Assembly (NCBI GenBank): GCA_002332615.1
Contig: DDAL01000010.1
Coordinates: 1 to 12,335, forward strand
Reading direction: 5' to 3'
Source of the DNA: Sphingobacteriaceae bacterium UBA2059
Lineage (GTDB): Bacteria > Bacteroidota > Bacteroidia > Sphingobacteriales > Sphingobacteriaceae
DNA: 12,335 nt
Part shown: positions 6,554 through 12,335 of the stretch, piece by piece
How the letters are laid out: every line of letters begins with the position of its first letter
How positions within the stretch are numbered: position 1 is the first letter of the stretch
Program-made: the position numbers and the translations under genes
Notes under the pieces: generated by a model
Told to the model about the DNA's origin: nothing
What the model saw: the letters and a program-made list of their open reading frames with translations, nothing else
The model's database searches: none

Positions 6554-7726
6554 TTGAAGAACATTGCCATACTAGGATCTTCAGGCAGCATTGGAACTCA
6601 GGCGCTTGAAGTAATAAGACAAAACTCCGGTGTTTTTAATGTTTCCGTATTGAGCGTGCATCAAAATGCGGATCTATTAATACAACAGGCGAAAGAATTT
6701 TTGCCGGCCAGAGTGGTTGTTACCGATCCTGATCGTTATAATGACGTAAAACAGGGCTTAAGTGGACTAGATATCGACGTATTGTCAGGTGAAGAGTCTT
6801 TATGTGAGGTGGTGGTACAGGATGATGTAGACATAGTGCTTACGGCGGTAGTGGGCTTTTGCGGCCTTAGGCCTACGCTGGCCGCTATCGAAGCGGGTAA
6901 AATAATTGCGCTTGCCAATAAGGAGACGCTTGTTGTTGCCGGTCAGCTGGTAATGCAGCGCGCCAGGCAGAAAGGAGTAGCAATACTTCCGGTCGACTCG
7001 GAGCATTCTGCTATATTTCAGTGCCTGGCAGGCGAAGAAGGCAATAACATTGAAAAGATTGCACTTACAGCATCAGGAGGACCTTTCCGTGGCAAGGATA
7101 GCGCTTTTTTGCAGGGTGTAACTGTAAAACTGGCACTTAAGCATCCTAATTGGAGCATGGGCGCAAAAATAACCATTGACTCTGCTTCTTTGATGAACAA
7201 AGGTCTGGAAGTGATTGAAGCTAGATGGCTTTTTGATTTGCGAGCTGATCAGATCGACGTCATTGTTCATCCCCAGTCTGTAATTCATTCTATGGTTCAG
7301 TTTGAAGATGGCTCAATGAAGGCTCAGATGGGTGTACCCGACATGAAACTGCCTATTCAATATGCGCTGGCTTATCCCGGCAGACTACGGAACGATTTTT
7401 TACGTTTTGACTTTTTAAAATACCCTGAGCTTACGTTTGAACAGCCGGATGTTACTACATTTAAAAATCTCGCTCTTGCTTATAAGGCGCTGCAAATGGA
7501 AGGTACAATGCCCTGCATATTAAATGCTGCAAATGAAGTAGTTGTATCAGAGTTTCTTAACGAAAGGATCGGGTTTATGGAGATGAGTGACGTGATAGAA
7601 AGATGTATGAATGAAGTTTCTTATATTCGCCAGCCTGCTCTGCAGGATTTTCTGGAGACAGATGAAGAAACCCGCAGACTTGCGAAAAATATTGTAACAG
7701 AATTTAAAAAGGTATATCCAATATAG
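6554..7726 (+). CDS. dxr: 1-deoxy-D-xylulose-5-phosphate reductoisomerase
   Basis: This enzyme converts 1-deoxy-D-xylulose 5-phosphate to 2-C-methyl-D-erythritol 4-phosphate with NADPH, the committed step of the MEP isoprenoid pathway in the cytosol; it is the fosmidomycin target. The 390-residue length is normal. Visible features: NADPH-binding GSSGSIG at 8-14, LANKETLV at 120-127, metal ligands D148 and E150 in PVDSEHSA, substrate segment TASGGPF at 172-178, the flexible loop HPNWSMG at 197-203, and MNKGLE at 214-219 giving K216 and metal ligand E219. The start is TTG at 6554: a stop lies in frame at 6539-6541, there is no ATG between, and the next internal Met would remove the Rossmann motif. 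An AAGG (6545-6548) may act as a Shine-Dalgarno. It begins 1 base after the GH3 stop, suggesting coupled translation. rseP follows by 14 bases, a neighbourhood shared with many bacteria. Confidence 0.98.
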   Translation: MKNIAILGSSGSIGTQALEVIRQNSGVFNVSVLSVHQNADLLIQQAKEFLPARVVVTDPDRYNDVKQGLSGLDIDVLSGEESLCEVVVQDDVDIVLTAVVGFCGLRPTLAAIEAGKIIALANKETLVVAGQLVMQRARQKGVAILPVDSEHSAIFQCLAGEEGNNIEKIALTASGGPFRGKDSAFLQGVTVKLALKHPNWSMGAKITIDSASLMNKGLEVIEARWLFDLRADQIDVIVHPQSVIHSMVQFEDGSMKAQMGVPDMKLPIQYALAYPGRLRNDFLRFDFLKYPELTFEQPDVTTFKNLALAYKALQMEGTMPCILNAANEVVVSEFLNERIGFMEMSDVIERCMNEVSYIRQPALQDFLETDEETRRLAKNIVTEFKKVYPI

Positions 7727-7740
7727 AAGATTAAGATAGT

Positions 7741-9063
7741 ATGGATGGATTAGTTATGGCAGGCCAGCTTTTGCTCGGCCTATCAATATTAATAGTTTTG
7801 CATGAACTCGGGCACTTTTTAGCTGCCCGGGCGTTTGGTATCAAGGTAGAAAAGTTTTTCCTGTTTTTTGATGCGTGGGGTGTTAAGCTATTTAGTTTCA
7901 AATACAAAGGCTGTGAGTATGGCATTGGCTGGCTGCCTTTGGGTGGTTATGTGAAGATTGCGGGTATGATTGATGAGTCTATGGATACGGGACAAATGTC
8001 TGGTCCTCCACAGCCCTGGGAGTTTCGCTCCAAACCAGCCTGGCAACGGCTTATTGTAATGTTAAGCGGTATCGCGGTTAATATTGTGCTGGGAATATTT
8101 ATATTTTGGATGCTTACTTTTAAATTCGGTGAAGCCTACATACCCAATGATAAGCTGGTTAATGGTATTGTGCCCGGTGTAGTAGGCAAGTCTATAGGTT
8201 TGCAGACGGGCGATAAAATAGTGTCAATAAATGGCGAACGTATACAACGCTTTGAGGAAGTAAGCAGCTCTAAGGTGCTTATGGGGGGTGGCAGCGTGGT
8301 CGTTGACCGTGCCGGTGAAAAAAAGAATATAGCAATACCAGGCGATATATTGGAAGAAGTAGCAGACCATGGCATTGATGAGTTTGTACAGCCCAGGGTT
8401 AACTTAGGAAGGATAAATGAGATCTTACCTGATGGCGCTGCCAAACTTGCCGGCTTTAAGGCTGGAGACAGTATTTTAGCCATTAATAATCAGCAGGTGT
8501 TTTTCTTTGATGAATTTCAACAAACAATGCTTGCCAATAAAGGCAAAAAAGTCGATATTAATGTTGTACGCAACAATGAGGTAATGACTCTTAGTCCAAC
8601 GGTAAGTAGAGAGGGCCTTATTGGAATAAGCATAGCACAGAATATTCCTGTTGAACACATTAGCCATGACCTCTTAACTGCCCTTCCCATAGGTACTTCC
8701 AGAGCCTGGGGTATGTTTATTGATAATGCTAAGGGGATAGGGAAAGTGGTTACCGGGCAGGTAAAGGCCAATAAAGCTCTTTCGGGCCCGATAGGAATAG
8801 CTACAATGTTTGGAGGCACTGTAAACTGGATTAAGTTCTGGACCCTTGTGGGATTGCTTTCTATGGCTCTTGCTTTAATGAACCTCTTGCCAATACCTGC
8901 TTTGGACGGCGGACATGCATTGTTTCTCATTGTGGAAATGATTAAAGGCAAGCCGCTAAGCGATAAGTTTATGGAAAAAGCTCAGATTGTAGGTTTTTTC
9001 ATTATTATGGCTTTGATGATTTTCGCTTTAGGAAACGACGTTTTGAAGCATATTATTAAATAA
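7741..9063 (+). CDS. rseP: RIP metalloprotease RseP (site-2 protease)
   Basis: A 440-residue inner-membrane zinc protease that cuts substrates within the membrane. In E. coli RseP cleaves the anti-sigma factor RseA and clears signal-peptide remnants; the Bacteroidota substrates cannot be read here. The zinc motif HELGH is at 21-25 in the first membrane span, and the third ligand lies in NLLPIPALDGG at 381-391 (D389). LGGYVK (68-72) is the membrane-reentrant loop motif. Spans are predicted at about 6-28, 103-127, 366-393 and 415-433. Two PDZ-like domains fill about 140-205 and 220-290, including the GLQTGDKIVSING and GFKAGDSILAINN segments, as in the long RseP form. ATG at 7741 gives the expected N-terminus; Met6 is a less likely alternative. 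No terminator is obvious after the stop, and a tRNA promoter begins within ten bases. Confidence 0.97.
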   Translation: MDGLVMAGQLLLGLSILIVLHELGHFLAARAFGIKVEKFFLFFDAWGVKLFSFKYKGCEYGIGWLPLGGYVKIAGMIDESMDTGQMSGPPQPWEFRSKPAWQRLIVMLSGIAVNIVLGIFIFWMLTFKFGEAYIPNDKLVNGIVPGVVGKSIGLQTGDKIVSINGERIQRFEEVSSSKVLMGGGSVVVDRAGEKKNIAIPGDILEEVADHGIDEFVQPRVNLGRINEILPDGAAKLAGFKAGDSILAINNQQVFFFDEFQQTMLANKGKKVDINVVRNNEVMTLSPTVSREGLIGISIAQNIPVEHISHDLLTALPIGTSRAWGMFIDNAKGIGKVVTGQVKANKALSGPIGIATMFGGTVNWIKFWTLVGLLSMALALMNLLPIPALDGGHALFLIVEMIKGKPLSDKFMEKAQIVGFFIIMALMIFALGNDVLKHIIK

Positions 9064-9070
9064 TATTTTG

Positions 9071-9102
9071 TTTGGGAAAAAGCAATAGAATAAATATCTT
9101 TG
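9071..9102 (+). promoter_or_regulatory. Bacteroidota-type promoter for tRNA-Leu
   Basis: TATCTTTG (9095-9102) matches the Bacteroidota -7 consensus TAnnTTTG exactly. TTTG (9071-9074) lies 20 bases upstream, matching the -33 element. The predicted start of transcription is just before the tRNA at 9119. The elements begin 8 bases after the rseP stop. Confidence 0.75.
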
Positions 9103-9118
9103 CAACCCACACAAACAA

Positions 9119-9202
9119 GCCTTGGTGGCGGAATTGGTAGACGCGCTGGTCTCAAACACCTGTGAGGTTACACTCGTGCCGGTTCGACTCCGGCCCAAGG
9201 TA
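9119..9202 (+). tRNA. tRNA-Leu (anticodon CAA)
   Basis: An 84-base class II tRNA. The acceptor stem GCCTTGG/CCAAGGT closes with one G-U pair, followed by discriminator A, the leucine identity base. The D-stem is GCG/CGC. The anticodon loop CTCAAAC gives CAA, which reads UUG codons. A long variable arm with a TGAG/CTCG stem is typical of tRNA-Leu, and the T-arm is GCCGG-TTCGACT-CCGGC. The CCA tail is not encoded (the genome reads CA after the discriminator), so it must be added enzymatically. The anticodon stem CTGGT/ACCTG has a U28-U42 mismatch where a Watson-Crick pair is usual. The gene has its own promoter upstream and a strong terminator downstream. Confidence 0.96.
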
Positions 9203-9226
9203 CAATCGGATTATTTCTGATATTCG

Positions 9227-9259
9227 AAAGGGTTGCTCTAAAAAGAGTAACCCTTTTTT
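9227..9259 (+). terminator. Intrinsic terminator of tRNA-Leu
   Basis: AAAGGGTTGCTCT (9227-9239) pairs with AGAGTAACCCTTT (9244-9256), a 13-base stem with one G-U pair and a short A-rich loop, running directly into further T residues. It lies 24 bases after the tRNA end. It is the clearest terminator in the window. Confidence 0.9.
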
Positions 9260-9378
9260 AGTTTTTAGCGCGTTGTCGTAGTTGAATTCTCCCTACGAAC
9301 TTTATCTCGCGTTGTTATTAAATGTACACTGCTTTTGTTACATATATAGCTTAGCCGGATATTTGATGATTAAAGTTT

Positions 9379-9386
9379 TAACTTTG
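9379..9386 (+). promoter_or_regulatory. Putative -7 box for the DUF1275 gene
   Basis: TAACTTTG is an exact TAnnTTTG match 43 bases before the ATG at 9430. No good TTTG -33 element stands at the right distance (TTTG at 9362-9365 is only 13 bases away), so the promoter may be weak, activator-dependent or spurious. The rest of 9203-9429 holds the tRNA terminator and no convincing gene. Confidence 0.45.
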
Positions 9387-9429
9387 TCGCACGTCTTGTA
9401 CTTAAATAAAATGTTCTTAAATAATTGAC

Positions 9430-10161
9430 ATGTTCAGACACAAGGGTACCCGCAGGACCTATCTTCATAATTTACGATTAGCTTCTTTGTTGTCTTTAGT
9501 GGCCGGTATAGTAGATATTGCAGGAGTTCTTTCGGTTAAGACGCTTACAACAAATGTTACTGGTCATTTTGCTTATTTTGTTGAGGAGCTGGTATTGAAC
9601 AGCTATACAAGTTCGGTTATTTTTCTTTTATTTATAGGGTGCTTTCTGTTTGGTTCTTTCATATCCAATTACTTTGTTGAACTTATGCTGTACAAGCGGG
9701 TAGAAAATCCTTATGCAATTCCGATGATTACAGAAATAGTAATACTGCTGTTCATTGGACTGGTATATGATTTCAACCTACTAAGCAAGGCGGATGGCAT
9801 TTGTATATCCTGTGCTTTGCTGCTGGCAATGGGTATTCAAAATTCATTTGTTACCCGTGTATCGCGATCGGTTGTAAGAACTACTCACCTAACCGGTTTG
9901 TTCACTGATTTAGGAATTGAACTTTCTCAATTATTCTTCTATAAGCGTGCTGACAAGCAACGCAGACTTTATAAAAGCATCTATCTTAAGCTGGCAATAA
10001 TATTGTGCTTTTTCCTAGGCTGTTTGATAGGAGGGATCAGTTTTGGCTTTTTGCAACTTAAGACGTTGCTTATTGCAGCTCTTGTATTGGTAGTTGCCTT
10101 TTTTTATGATAACATACGGTATCATTTATACAATTATCGAAGGAAGTTACAATACAGGTGA
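9430..10161 (+). CDS. DUF1275/YoaK-like membrane protein
   Basis: A 243-residue polytopic membrane protein of the DUF1275 (YoaK) family, whose transport or other role is not established. Landmarks fit the family: AGIVDIAGVLSV (25-36), TNVTGHFAYF (41-50) where the family typically has a GN(T)T-like motif, GIQNSF (135-140; family form GMQNA) and RTTHLTGLFTDLG (150-162; family form RTTYVTGTLT). About six spans are predicted, near 15-36, 61-86, 97-114, 123-139, 185-207 and 211-227, with basic tails at both ends suggesting cytosolic termini. ATG at 9430 is the only sensible start. It is transcribed alone, bounded by the tRNA terminator upstream and converging on prfC downstream. It could be involved in small-molecule export, but the sequence does not show this. 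Confidence 0.88.
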   Translation: MFRHKGTRRTYLHNLRLASLLSLVAGIVDIAGVLSVKTLTTNVTGHFAYFVEELVLNSYTSSVIFLLFIGCFLFGSFISNYFVELMLYKRVENPYAIPMITEIVILLFIGLVYDFNLLSKADGICISCALLLAMGIQNSFVTRVSRSVVRTTHLTGLFTDLGIELSQLFFYKRADKQRRLYKSIYLKLAIILCFFLGCLIGGISFGFLQLKTLLIAALVLVVAFFYDNIRYHLYNYRRKLQYR

Positions 10162-10187
10162 GTATCATAGCTACGGGGCAACTTACA

Positions 10188-10219
10188 CTGCCGGCTTATT
10201 GGAAATAAATAACCGGCAG
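10188..10219. terminator. Inverted repeat between convergent genes, possible bidirectional terminator
   Basis: CTGCCGG-C-TTATT (10188-10200) pairs with AATAACCGGCAG (10208-10219), a 12-pair stem with a single bulged C. It sits in the 64-base gap between the DUF1275 stop and the prfC stop. Neither side has a clear T-run, so termination in either direction is plausible but unproven. Confidence 0.5.
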
Positions 10220-10225
10220 CGATGA

Positions 10226-11812
10226 CTATTTACCAAACTCCGATGTTTTATGAAATTTTACATCCGGAAAGTCTCGCTTGGCGAGATCAATGGCCCAGTC
10301 ATTGTCAGCAAAGAAGACGGGATTGGCATCTTTATCATAACCTATATGAGATGCTCTGCGTTGAATAATTTCCTGTAAGGCTTTTTTGTCGTCAGATGTT
10401 ATCCAGCTTGAACGCGTAAAGCTTAATGGTCTGAAAGAACACCTGGCACCGTACTCGTGCTCTAAGCGGAAATTTATAACCTCGAACTGAAGGGCGCCGA
10501 CTGCCCCGATGATCTTCCTGTTGCCAGGCTGCTGAACGAACAGTTGGGCTACTCCTTCTTCTGTCAGTTGTTGTATGCCCTTCTCAAGCTGCTTTGTTTT
10601 CATAGGGTCCCGGTTTTCTACCTCTTTGAAAATCTCGGGTGAAAAACTGGGTATTCCTTTAAACTGGAGGCCTTCGCCTTCCGTTAGAGTGTCGCCTATT
10701 TTAAAATTCCCGCTATCATACAAACCAACGACGTCTCCTGGCCAGGCCTCTTCAACAAGGCTTTTGTCATTGGCTATAAAGTCCATGGGGTTTGAGAATT
10801 TAAGCTTTTTATCCTGGCGGGTGTGATAGTAGAACTTGTTACGTTCAAATCGTCCTGAGCATATGCGCAGGAACGCGATCCTGTCGCGATGTTTAGGATC
10901 CAGGTTGGCATGAATTTTAAAGACAAAGCCTGAAAATGGCTTCTCATTTGCCAAAACTATACGTTGTTCGGCTTCACGGCTTATTGGGCTGGGGGCTATG
11001 GCAATAAACGTATCCAATAGTTCGCGTATACCGAAGTTGTTGATAGCACTTCCAAAAAACACGGGTGCCAATAAGCCTTCCAGATACATCTCTTTATCCA
11101 GCCTGCCATAGATGCCTTCCACAAGCTCGAGATCGTCCTTAAGCTTCTTAAGAGGCTCGGGACGCAAGTATTCTCCAAGCAAAGGATCTTCCAGGTTTTT
11201 GACCTGTACCAGAGGTGCAGATACTTTACTTTTATCAGCTTCAAAAAGGTTTAGCTGGTTGTCGTAAATATTATATACTCCTTTAAATGTATGCCCCTGC
11301 CCGATAGGCCATGACTGCGGACAAACGGTTATAGAAAGCTTATTTTCCAATTCGTCCAGCAGGTCGAAGGTATCTTTTCCTTCACGGTCGAGTTTATTAA
11401 TGAAAATAATTACCGGAGTATTTCTCATACGGCAGACTTCCATAAGTTTTTCAGTTTGCTCTTCGACACCCTTTACGCTGTCAACCACCAGTATTACGCT
11501 GTCAACTGCAGAGAGGGTGCGGTAGGTGTCTTCCGCGAAGTCTTTGTGGCCGGGGGTATCTAAAATATTTATTCGCTTATCTTTATAAACGAAGCCCATG
11601 ACTGAGGTTGCCACGGATATTCCCCTCTGCTTTTCAATTTCCATGAAATCGGAGGTAGCTGTCTGGCTGGCTTTATTTCGCTTTACAGCTCCTGCCGTAT
11701 TAATGGCTCCGCCAAACAACAAGAACTTTTCGGTCAAGGTAGTTTTCCCGGCGTCGGGGTGACTAATAATGGCAAAGGTTTTTCTTTTATCTATCTCAGA
11801 CTGAATACTCAT
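10226..11812 (-). CDS. prfC: Peptide chain release factor 3
   Basis: RF3 is a translational GTPase that releases RF1/RF2 from the ribosome after peptide release. From the chosen ATG (11812) the protein is 528 residues, the usual RF3 length. GTPase motifs: G1 SHPDAGKT at 17-24, G2 RGISV at 63-67, G3 DTPGH at 85-89 and G4 NKLD at 139-142. RF3-type sections follow: VFFGSAINNFGIRELL (G5 region and after), the domain-2 segment FSGFVFKIHANLDPKHRDRIAFLRICSG with its RF3-like FKI core, and the C-terminal VGALQFEV. An in-frame TTG at 11866 would add 18 residues, but it overlaps the -7 promoter box and so cannot be in the transcript from that promoter. The gene is separate from ruvB (101-base gap) and converges on the DUF1275 gene. 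Nothing is missing or frameshifted. Confidence 0.97.
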   Translation of the reverse strand: MSIQSEIDKRKTFAIISHPDAGKTTLTEKFLLFGGAINTAGAVKRNKASQTATSDFMEIEKQRGISVATSVMGFVYKDKRINILDTPGHKDFAEDTYRTLSAVDSVILVVDSVKGVEEQTEKLMEVCRMRNTPVIIFINKLDREGKDTFDLLDELENKLSITVCPQSWPIGQGHTFKGVYNIYDNQLNLFEADKSKVSAPLVQVKNLEDPLLGEYLRPEPLKKLKDDLELVEGIYGRLDKEMYLEGLLAPVFFGSAINNFGIRELLDTFIAIAPSPISREAEQRIVLANEKPFSGFVFKIHANLDPKHRDRIAFLRICSGRFERNKFYYHTRQDKKLKFSNPMDFIANDKSLVEEAWPGDVVGLYDSGNFKIGDTLTEGEGLQFKGIPSFSPEIFKEVENRDPMKTKQLEKGIQQLTEEGVAQLFVQQPGNRKIIGAVGALQFEVINFRLEHEYGARCSFRPLSFTRSSWITSDDKKALQEIIQRRASHIGYDKDANPVFFADNDWAIDLAKRDFPDVKFHKTSEFGK

Positions 11813-11829
11813 AATTTTTTGGGAATGTA

Positions 11830-11860
11830 CAGGAAGTACCTGCTCCTGATTTTGATCAGG
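11830..11860 (-). promoter_or_regulatory. Interlocking inverted repeats in the prfC leader
   Basis: In the expected prfC 5' leader, CCTGAT and ATCAGG (11845-11850 and 11855-11860) form a perfect six-base inverted repeat around a 4-base loop. CAGG and CCTG (11830-11833 and 11839-11842) form a second. On the mRNA the order is CCTG, CAGG, CAGG, CCTG, so alternative pairings are possible, such as CAGGA with TCCTG. This could be an operator at the transcription start or an mRNA structure controlling initiation; function is inference. Confidence 0.35.
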
Positions 11861-11863
11861 ATG

Positions 11864-11871
11864 CAAAAGTA
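11864..11871 (-). promoter_or_regulatory. Bacteroidota-type -7 box for prfC
   Basis: On the minus strand this reads TACTTTTG, an exact TAnnTTTG match 51 bases upstream of the prfC ATG. A T-run (minus strand, 11890-11885) stands where the -33 element should be, but it is not a clean TTTG. The box excludes the upstream TTG start for prfC. Confidence 0.6.
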
Positions 11872-11913
11872 GCTTTTATGTGTGAAAAAAGTTAGGCTTA
11901 CTTTAAATATGGG

Positions 11914-12335
11914 CTAAAAAAGTGTTGGATTATTACTTAGCTTGTTTCGTCCTAAGTGGTTGTAGGCCAGTTCAGTAACTTCCCGTCCACGGGACGTTCG
12001 CATCAAAAAGCCTTCTTGAATGAGAAAAGGTTCATAGACTTCTTCGATGGTTCCCTCATCTTCGCCAACGGCAGTAGCGATCGTTTTCAGCCCTACAGGA
12101 CCGCCTTTAAACTTATCGATAATTGTGGTGAGAATTTTGTTGTCCATTTCATCCAGCCCGTGCTCGTCTACGTTTAGTGCATTTAATGCATATTTCGCTA
12201 TAAATGTATCGATGCTGCCATTGCCTTTTATCTGAGCAAAATCGCGTGTTCGCCTGAGCAGGGCATTAGCGATACGAGTTGTGCCGCGGCTTCGGCGGGC
12301 GATTCCAAATGCGCCCGCGTCGCTTATAGGTGTGT
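11914..12335 (-). CDS. ruvB: Holliday junction ATP-dependent DNA helicase RuvB, C-terminal part
   Basis: The reading frame is open on the minus strand to the end of the window, so the gene begins outside it and about 139 C-terminal residues are seen. RuvB is the AAA+ motor that, with RuvA, drives branch migration of Holliday junctions before RuvC cuts. Visible signatures: IARRSRGTTRIAN with the sensor-2 arginine (family form usually RGTPRIAN, so Pro is Thr here), LLRRTRDFAQIKGNG, VDEHGLDEMD, then the winged-helix DNA-binding domain with GGPVGLKTIATAVGED, TIEEVYEPFLIQEGF and MRTSRGREVTELAYNHLG. The tail is a short extension ending NNPTLF. The N-terminal Walker motifs are not in the window. The prfC start region begins about 100 bases downstream; no clear terminator is seen between them. 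Confidence 0.96.
   Translation of the reverse strand, partial: TPISDAGAFGIARRSRGTTRIANALLRRTRDFAQIKGNGSIDTFIAKYALNALNVDEHGLDEMDNKILTTIIDKFKGGPVGLKTIATAVGEDEGTIEEVYEPFLIQEGFLMRTSRGREVTELAYNHLGRNKLSNNPTLF

Noticed and set aside
8136..8951. Minus-strand open frames opposite rseP
   Set aside because: Overlapping open frames with low-complexity Ser/Pro/Thr content, opposite the PDZ and catalytic regions of RseP; no independent support.
9119..9260. Integration (att) site at the tRNA-Leu 3' end
   Set aside because: I found no repeat of the tRNA 3' end elsewhere in the window and no integrase or phage-like gene next to it.
11813..11866. Longer prfC start (TTG at 11866)
   Set aside because: The TTG lies within the TACTTTTG promoter box and the extra 18 residues are not typical of RF3; ATG at 11812 gives the family length.
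11956..12235. Plus-strand open frames opposite ruvB
   Set aside because: They overlap the strongly conserved C-terminal region of RuvB and show no domain of their own.
1..12335. CRISPR array, insertion sequence, phage or toxin-antitoxin module
   Set aside because: No regularly spaced repeats, transposase or integrase motifs, terminal inverted repeats or paired small genes were seen; nearly all of the sequence is covered by housekeeping genes.

Overview
The window reads as chromosomal housekeeping DNA of a Bacteroidota bacterium, most likely near the Sphingobacteriaceae/Chitinophagaceae. The grounds are the DUF4199 protein, AT-rich start regions with almost no Shine-Dalgarno motifs, -7 boxes of the form TAnnTTTG with no E. 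coli-like promoters, and the style of the RseP, RF3 and RuvB sequences. This placement comes from pattern recognition, not a search. I see no mobile element, phage gene, CRISPR array or rRNA.

Bases 1-9063 hold nine genes, all on the plus strand. First come the 3' part of a dihydroorotase-family protein that has lost several catalytic residues, an unrecognised acidic protein, and a DUF4199 membrane protein. A hairpin with a T-run follows (2219-2265) and probably separates this group from the next. The second group is very tightly packed: two family-2 glycosyltransferases with C-terminal membrane segments, a polytopic membrane protein whose start overlaps the previous stop (ATGA), a GH3-type acyl-adenylating enzyme, dxr (MEP isoprenoid pathway, TTG start), and rseP (site-2 protease). 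A loose theme is envelope and lipid-linked chemistry: isoprenoid precursor supply, polyprenyl-phosphate-type glycosyltransfer and intramembrane proteolysis. That link is inference.

Bases 9064-9260 hold a self-contained tRNA-Leu(CAA) unit with its own Bacteroidota-type promoter and a strong intrinsic terminator. A DUF1275/YoaK-like membrane protein follows on the plus strand (9430-10161). It converges on prfC (peptide chain release factor 3, minus strand) across a short spacer with an imperfect inverted repeat. Upstream of prfC are a TAnnTTTG box and a leader with interlocking inverted repeats. The minus-strand 3' end of ruvB (Holliday-junction helicase) closes the window.

No complete new defence or mobile system is visible. 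The items most worth a second look are the apparently non-catalytic dihydroorotase homologue, the GH3 enzyme embedded between envelope genes and dxr, the orphan acidic protein, and the prfC leader repeats.
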